From assembly GCA_019359695.1 (NCBI GenBank), contig JAHHGV010000001.1, positions 186,001 through 250,000 of the forward strand: a DNA stretch of 64,000 nt, written 5' to 3'. Both the position numbers and the translations under genes were made by a program. Source of the stretch: Brasilonema angustatum HA4187-MV1 (GTDB lineage: Bacteria; Cyanobacteriota; Cyanobacteriia; Cyanobacteriales; Nostocaceae). Position 1 is the first letter of the stretch. Every line of letters starts with the position of its first letter. The notes below the pieces were generated by a model. The model was not told the DNA's origin. It made no database searches and was given only the letters and a program-made list of their open reading frames with translations. Positions 59,154-64,000 of the stretch are shown here, piece after piece.

Positions 59154-61970
59154 ATGCCTTTTTTCCCCAAACTGCGTCCATTCATTTTGATAGTCTTTTT
59201 TATAAGCTCCCTCTTAACTGGAGTGCTCTCAGGAGGCTATTTTAGCAATGCTGCAACACCAAGTGCAGTAACACCTGTGTCTAATTTTGCCCTCACTCAG
59301 GGGGTACGTAAAACGGTATTGAAAAATGGTTTAACAGTCTTAACTAAGGAAGTCCACACCGCACCTGTGGTGAGTGTGCAGGTTTGGTATCGAGTTGGTT
59401 CGCGCAACGAGAAAGCAGGAGAGAATGGTATCTCTCACCAGCTAGAGCATTTGATGTTCAAAGGAACCACAGATCGTCCAGTACAATTTGGTCGGCTGTT
59501 TAGTGCTTTGGGAAGTCAGTTCAATGCTTTTACGAGTCATGACGAGACAGCTTATTTTGGCACAGTGCAACGCGACAAATTAGAAGCCCTAGTCACCTTA
59601 GAAGCCGATCGCATGGAAGGCGCTTTAGTTGGTGCTGAACAACTGACAAGTGAGAAGCGCGTTGTCATTTCGGAATTACAAGGATACGAAAATTCTCCAG
59701 GCTATCGCCTAAATCGGGCTGTGATGCGAGCAGCTTTCCCGAAACGGGCTTATGGTTTACCCGTAGGAGGTACAAAAGCTGATGTACAGCAATTCACAGT
59801 GGAGCAGGTACGCAACTACTACAAAACCTACTACACCCCTGACAATGCGACTCTAGTGATTACGGGAGATTTTGCCACAGAGCCGGTGCTGAAAACTGTC
59901 CAAAAGACTTTTGGAAAGTTACCAAATCGGGGGAAACAAGACAGCCAAACTAAGGAAAATTCTTCAAAAACACCTTCTTCTACCTCTACTCCTAAAAAAA
60001 CACCTTCTCCCTCCTCTTCTTCTACCTCTGCTCCTAAAAAAGCACCTATCGTCTTAAAAGAACCAGGAAGCGCTGCATTATTGCAAGTCGTTTATCCTCT
60101 ACCAAATGTTAATCATCCAGACGTACCAGCCATTGATCTGATGGATGTGGTTCTCACGGGCGGACGTAGCTCACAGCTTTATCAAACCTTGGTAGAATCA
60201 GGCTTGGCAAGCTCGGTGGGTGCAAGTCCTTCAGAACTGATCGAACCAGGTTGGTACGAAATTAATGTCACAGCTGCTGCAGGTCAACCCCTATCAAAAA
60301 TTGCCCAGGTGTTGCAACAATCGTTGGCTCAACTGCAACAAAAACAAGTCACCACAGAAGAATTGAACCGAGCAAAGACGCAACTTCAAGCTTCCTTTGT
60401 ACTCGGTAACCAAGATATTACCTCTCAGGCGACACAGCTAGGGTATAACCAAACAGTCGCTGGAGATTATCGTTATGTTGAGGGATATCTTAAAGCAATT
60501 GCCAAACTCACAGCAGCAGATATACAGCGAGTGGCGAAAACTTACCTCAATCCTGCTAAACAAACTATCGGCTTTTTTGAACCGACTCTACCAGGTGGTA
60601 AGCCAGGGAGTTCCAGTGGTGCTTCTAGTCGCACTGTAGAAAACTTCAGCCCTGGTAAACCTGTCGATCCAGCAGAACTTGCTAAATACCTCCCTCCCGC
60701 AACATCAGCCACTGCTTCGACTCAACAACCGTTACCACAGCAATTCACACTCAAAAATGGCTTGCGCGTTTTACTGCTACCTGATCACAGTGTCCCCACT
60801 GTGAATCTCAATGGACAAATTGATGCTGGTGCCGAATTTGATACTAACCAGAAAGCAGGTTTAGCAAGTTTGGTTGCAACCAATTTAATGAATGGAACTC
60901 AAACAAAAAACGCTCTAACTCTAGCAAAAATCTTGGAGAATAAGGGAGTCAGCTTAGGATTCGGTGCTACTCGTGAAGGAGTTGGTATTAGTGGAAATGG
61001 GCTGTCTGCTAATATGCCGATATTAATTCAAACTCTGGCAGATGTAGTGCAAAATGCTACCTTCCCAGATAACCAACTAGAACTTACTCGTCAGCGGGCT
61101 TTGATAAGTCTGAAAGTACAACTAGATGATCCTCGCGGATTGGGACGACGGGTATTCCAGCAAGCAATTTACCCGGAAAATCATCCGTTTCATAGCTTTC
61201 CTACAGAAGAAAGCTTAAAAAGTGTGACTCGTGCTGATGTGCTTCGCTTTTACCAGGAACACTATCGCCCAGATACGACAACGATCGCCCTTGTTGGTGA
61301 CTTTGACCCTAACCAAGTGAAAGCACTATTCAATAAAGCTTTCGATAAATGGCAAGTTCAGAATAAGCCACCGACTCTTAACTTACCTCCGGTGTCCTTA
61401 CCGCAAACAATGAAACAGTTGAATTCAGTGATTCCCGGTAAGACGGAAGCTGTAACCTACATTGGTTACAATGGTATCGCACGCAAAGATTCTCGTTACT
61501 ATTCTGCTTTGGTACTCAATCAAATTTTGGGCGGCGATACCTTGTCTAGTCGCTTGGGTACTGAGGTGCGCGATCGCCAAGGTTTAACCTACGGTATCTA
61601 CAGTGGCTTTGCTACAGGTATTAATCCTGGTCCATTCTTAATTCAGATGCAGACAGCTCCAGGAGATGCTCAGAAGGCTATTACTAGTACCCTCGCTTTA
61701 CTTAAGCAGTTGCGAGAGCAAGGAATTACCGAAGCCGAATTGAATACAGCCAAACGCTCAATCACCAATAACTACCCTGTAGAATTGGCTAATCCTAGTA
61801 ACGTAGCGAGCATGATTTTAGATAATGCCGTCTATGGTCTTTCTCAAGCCGAAATCCGAGAATTTCCCAAACGAATTGAAGCAGTGACTCCGGTTCAGGT
61901 GCAACAGACAATACAAGAACTTATTCATCCAGAGAAGCTGGTGATTGTCACAGCCGGACCTGGAGCTTAG
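59154..61970 (+). CDS. M16 family zinc metallopeptidase, two-domain, exported
   Basis: 938 aa with a signal segment (residues ~8-35). The first M16 domain has the inverted zinc motif His95-x-x-Glu98-His99 (SHQLEH) and the downstream Glu in an ALVTLEADRMEGA-type helix. The second half (from ~520, LPQQFTLKNGLRVLLLPD) is a catalytically dead M16 fold without HxxEH, as usual for two-domain pitrilysin-like enzymes. A Ser/Thr/Pro/Lys linker (residues ~265-300) sits inside domain one. It probably degrades peptides in the periplasm. Confidence 0.92.
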   Translation: MPFFPKLRPFILIVFFISSLLTGVLSGGYFSNAATPSAVTPVSNFALTQGVRKTVLKNGLTVLTKEVHTAPVVSVQVWYRVGSRNEKAGENGISHQLEHLMFKGTTDRPVQFGRLFSALGSQFNAFTSHDETAYFGTVQRDKLEALVTLEADRMEGALVGAEQLTSEKRVVISELQGYENSPGYRLNRAVMRAAFPKRAYGLPVGGTKADVQQFTVEQVRNYYKTYYTPDNATLVITGDFATEPVLKTVQKTFGKLPNRGKQDSQTKENSSKTPSSTSTPKKTPSPSSSSTSAPKKAPIVLKEPGSAALLQVVYPLPNVNHPDVPAIDLMDVVLTGGRSSQLYQTLVESGLASSVGASPSELIEPGWYEINVTAAAGQPLSKIAQVLQQSLAQLQQKQVTTEELNRAKTQLQASFVLGNQDITSQATQLGYNQTVAGDYRYVEGYLKAIAKLTAADIQRVAKTYLNPAKQTIGFFEPTLPGGKPGSSSGASSRTVENFSPGKPVDPAELAKYLPPATSATASTQQPLPQQFTLKNGLRVLLLPDHSVPTVNLNGQIDAGAEFDTNQKAGLASLVATNLMNGTQTKNALTLAKILENKGVSLGFGATREGVGISGNGLSANMPILIQTLADVVQNATFPDNQLELTRQRALISLKVQLDDPRGLGRRVFQQAIYPENHPFHSFPTEESLKSVTRADVLRFYQEHYRPDTTTIALVGDFDPNQVKALFNKAFDKWQVQNKPPTLNLPPVSLPQTMKQLNSVIPGKTEAVTYIGYNGIARKDSRYYSALVLNQILGGDTLSSRLGTEVRDRQGLTYGIYSGFATGINPGPFLIQMQTAPGDAQKAITSTLALLKQLREQGITEAELNTAKRSITNNYPVELANPSNVASMILDNAVYGLSQAEIREFPKRIEAVTPVQVQQTIQELIHPEKLVIVTAGPGA

Positions 61971-62099
61971 TCAAGTCTAAAGGATAAAGAGTGAAGGATG
62001 AAAAAATTAAACTTCACACTTTATTCTAATTCTATTGAGGGCTACTTCTCCCTACACCCCCACACCCGCTCCCCGAAGCGGGCTTGGTCAAATTTAAAA

Positions 62100-62172
62100 C
62101 GAGCGCGGCAGGGTTCGAACCTGCGACCAACGGATTAGAAATCCGTGGCTCTATCCACTGAGCTACGCGCCC
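62100..62172 (-). tRNA. trnR-UCU: tRNA-Arg (UCU)
   Basis: 73 nt on the minus strand. Acceptor GGGCGCG/CGCGCTC (one G-T pair), D-arm GTAGCTCAGTGGATAGAGC, anticodon stem ACGGA/TCCGT with loop TTTCTAA (anticodon TCT), T-arm GCAGGTTCGAACCCTGC. CCA not encoded. Confidence 0.95.
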
Positions 62173-62470
62173 AATCAAAATAACTGCCTCGTTGGACAGT
62201 CAGTTTTTACATTATATCTGTAAACCTAAGCAAAAGGCAATCTAAAATTATTGCAGATTTCACCTCGGCGAAGCTAAGATCCAAGTCGTCGCAAGAGTGA
62301 GTTAATGAACAAACAGCGAAAACAAAGCAAATGGCATATTGGTTCGTCATGGGCGTGAGCTGAGTACCAGTTTTAGCTTGAAATTGACTGGTTTAGTTTT
62401 ATCAGAACTGTCTTTTGAACTATTATTCAGCCAAAAAGCTGCAATGCCTGCATTTATACAGTAAAGTTCT
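62173..62470. other. intergenic region, no gene seen
   Basis: About 300 bp between tRNA-Arg and the small membrane-protein gene. No repeat or hairpin stands out. Confidence 0.4.
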
Positions 62471-62734
62471 ATGAGTAGCGCTAACACCAAGTTACACCAT
62501 CTCAAAACTATGTTCTCCACTCAAGGCATTGTCTGGGCTATCCTAAGTTGGGGTCTGCTGGCACTTCTACTATTTCTGGTGTTTAGTAGTATAATGTCAT
62601 ATTCACTCTTGCTCCGAAAGCGTGCTGAGTGGGATGTTATTGGAACATATATTTTTGAGGTAATAGCTTATCTAGCTGCTGGTGTCTTATGCTTAAGAAA
62701 TTGGCGCAGTCCACAAATACAAGAGTGGTTATAG
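62471..62734 (+). CDS. small hypothetical membrane protein
   Basis: 87 aa with two hydrophobic helices (around residues 20-45 and 58-73) separated by a basic loop (LLRKRAEWD). No known motif. First of three closely spaced plus-strand genes; the next begins 20 bp later. Confidence 0.55.
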   Translation: MSSANTKLHHLKTMFSTQGIVWAILSWGLLALLLFLVFSSIMSYSLLLRKRAEWDVIGTYIFEVIAYLAAGVLCLRNWRSPQIQEWL

Positions 62735-62753
62735 TGTTTGGTTAGTCATCAGT

Positions 62754-63074
62754 ATGGTTATGCTTTTATATTTCCTTGGAAAGATATTTGTCAGTTGTAC
62801 AGAAATAGTCTTGCAAGAAGAACTTATGGTTTTCCTTGCTGTTCTGTTTTTTGTGATCACTGATTTTTTCCTGGGGATGGGCATGACCCGCTTTAAATGG
62901 GCCACAAGTTGGGTTCGTAACTATCAAAATAGAGAGATATTTAGAGGTATTTTGGGCGTGAAGTGGAGTTTTATTTGGCATAGCCGCTGTTGGAAGAATA
63001 CGACGCATCATTCATCCGTTCGCGACGTGTCAGTGGAAGAAATACAGTTTAGAAATTTGTGGTGTCTACCGTGA
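62754..63074 (+). CDS. possible small hypothetical membrane protein
   Basis: 106 aa with two hydrophobic stretches (residues ~2-20 and ~25-43) followed by a basic, Trp/His-rich tail that looks atypical. Its TGA overlaps the GTG of the next gene (GTGA), an arrangement that favours real translation. No family recognised. A frameshifted relic of a larger membrane protein that included the previous ORF is an alternative. Confidence 0.4.
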   Translation: MVMLLYFLGKIFVSCTEIVLQEELMVFLAVLFFVITDFFLGMGMTRFKWATSWVRNYQNREIFRGILGVKWSFIWHSRCWKNTTHHSSVRDVSVEEIQFRNLWCLP

Positions 63075-64000
63075 GAAAACTAACAGAACCAGATAAACAC
63101 GAAATTCTCAAATTATACCGCGAAACTGCCGAAACAACCTCAACTTTGGCAGAACGCTATGACGTGAGTAACTCGACGATTAGCCGCTTACTCAAAAGTA
63201 CTCTGCCAGAAGATGAGTATGAATACCTTGTGTCTTTAAAGCGTGCTGCAAGAACCCCTGAAGGAAGGGCACAAGTTAACTACGACAATCTGCCTGCTTT
63301 TAACAATCAGCCACAGGAAGACCAGAAACAAGAGCAAAAAATATTAGAGCCTGAAGTTTCGCAAACTGTCGTTGAGATTGCGCCCCTCCAAGTTCCCCAG
63401 ACGCCTAAGTCGTCAGATCCTCCAGCAGCAGTGGTCTTACCGCAAGAAGAACCTGTGGTGGCACAAAACTTACACCTTGTGGAAGTTGATGAGCCAAGTC
63501 ATGCTAGCAGACGAGTGAAGCGGCGCTCCTCAGCCGAGACAAAACCAATTTTACCAATTCGAGGTAAGCAATATGAGCAACCACATGAGCAACCAGTTGC
63601 TGAGCAATTGGAACTTCTAGAACAAAAACCCCCAGAAATAAAACCTCCAGAAATAAAACCTCCAGAAATAAAACCTTCAGAAATCACCAGCATTCCTAGT
63701 CCGCTTTTGGAAGATACACGTCCAGAGGCTAATGTCATAGCGGAAATGTTTGGGGAAGATTTGCTAGATGAGTCAGATGATTTGGAGGATTTGGAAGATG
63801 ATGATGATGATGATGACTATGATGAAGAAGACTTTGAACCAGCTGCACCTTTCGTCACAAGACCAAGATCGGGTGAGGCATTAGTAAGAGTTTTACCATT
63901 GTCATCAGCGGCTTTGCCCAAAACTTGCTATTTAGTTATAGATCGTTCCTCAGAATTAATCACTCGTCCACTGCGGGAATTTGGCGACTTGGGACAAATT
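63071..64000 (+). CDS. HTH-domain acidic protein, partial (runs off window)
   Basis: At least 310 codons without a stop. N-terminal helix-turn-helix of transposase/DNA-binding type: RKLTEPDKHEILKLYRETAE, then LAERYDVSNSTISRLLKS (residues ~30-47). A Pro/Gln/Glu-rich region follows, with three PPEIK repeats (~200-215) and an almost pure Asp/Glu run (~240-262). It then returns to an ordered segment. Conserved in filamentous cyanobacteria as far as I recall, without assigned function. GTG 63071 gives the best N-terminus. The 3' end lies beyond 64000. Confidence 0.8.
   Translation, partial: MRKLTEPDKHEILKLYRETAETTSTLAERYDVSNSTISRLLKSTLPEDEYEYLVSLKRAARTPEGRAQVNYDNLPAFNNQPQEDQKQEQKILEPEVSQTVVEIAPLQVPQTPKSSDPPAAVVLPQEEPVVAQNLHLVEVDEPSHASRRVKRRSSAETKPILPIRGKQYEQPHEQPVAEQLELLEQKPPEIKPPEIKPPEIKPSEITSIPSPLLEDTRPEANVIAEMFGEDLLDESDDLEDLEDDDDDDDYDEEDFEPAAPFVTRPRSGEALVRVLPLSSAALPKTCYLVIDRSSELITRPLREFGDLGQI

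Overview
The window is chromosomal DNA of a filamentous, probably heterocyst-forming cyanobacterium (Nostocales-like). Support comes from small photosynthesis and chloroplast-type genes (psbX, ycf66, ycf19/YggT, a Ycf5-type cytochrome c assembly gene, a plastoquinone-pathway chorismate lyase), a cyanobacterial AbrB regulator, a cyanoexosortase/PEP-CTERM module, an hmp-type hormogonium motility operon and about thirty GCGATCGC (HIP1) octamers counted by eye. There is no rRNA, no CRISPR array and no intact transposase. I name no species.

1-5.2 kb: a lipoprotein and a conserved hypothetical, then a PEP-CTERM surface protein, cyanoexosortase A, its partner protein and an HpsJ-like membrane protein. 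5.2-18 kb: ribulose-phosphate epimerase, a secreted subtilisin-like protease next to a lipoprotein serpin, an AI-2E-type transporter, an LCP cell-envelope ligase, an alpha/beta hydrolase, pyrH-frr and a geranylgeranyl-reductase-type flavoprotein. 18-22.6 kb: a large CHAT/STAND-NTPase/pentapeptide-repeat protein, a CPBP membrane protease and a cyAbrB regulator. 23.9-33.5 kb: sdhB, two TolB-like lipoproteins, ycf66, psbX, ycf19, accC, tRNA-Leu, chorismate lyase, a second PEP-CTERM protein (NHL-like propeller) and argC.

33.6-39.5 kb is the most striking block: a bifunctional geosmin synthase gene followed by two family 2B encapsulin shell genes with built-in cyclic-nucleotide-binding domains. 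The two shell genes are separated by a ~480-bp imperfect inverted repeat. The synthase carries three copies of a GPTGLGT motif outside its catalytic folds, which are candidates for shell loading. The 1.2 kb upstream of the synthase is dense in inverted and tandem repeats.

40.7-45.5 kb: a DUF3352 protein, the cytochrome c assembly protein, and a type II restriction-modification pair (beta-class methyltransferase plus XhoI/PaeR7I-type nuclease). 45.6-57.8 kb: an hmp chemotaxis-like operon (hmpB, hmpC, hmpD, hmpE) ending in a translationally coupled prolyl oligopeptidase, with hmpF divergent. The PatA-type hmpA I would expect at the head of the operon is not there. 57.8-64 kb: tilS, a two-domain M16 peptidase, tRNA-Arg, two small membrane proteins and the start of an HTH-containing acidic protein that runs off the window.

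Intergenic DNA is repeat-rich: a dispersed GC-rich palindrome in three copies, GGGGTGTA-type short tandem repeats, and MITE-like inverted repeats.
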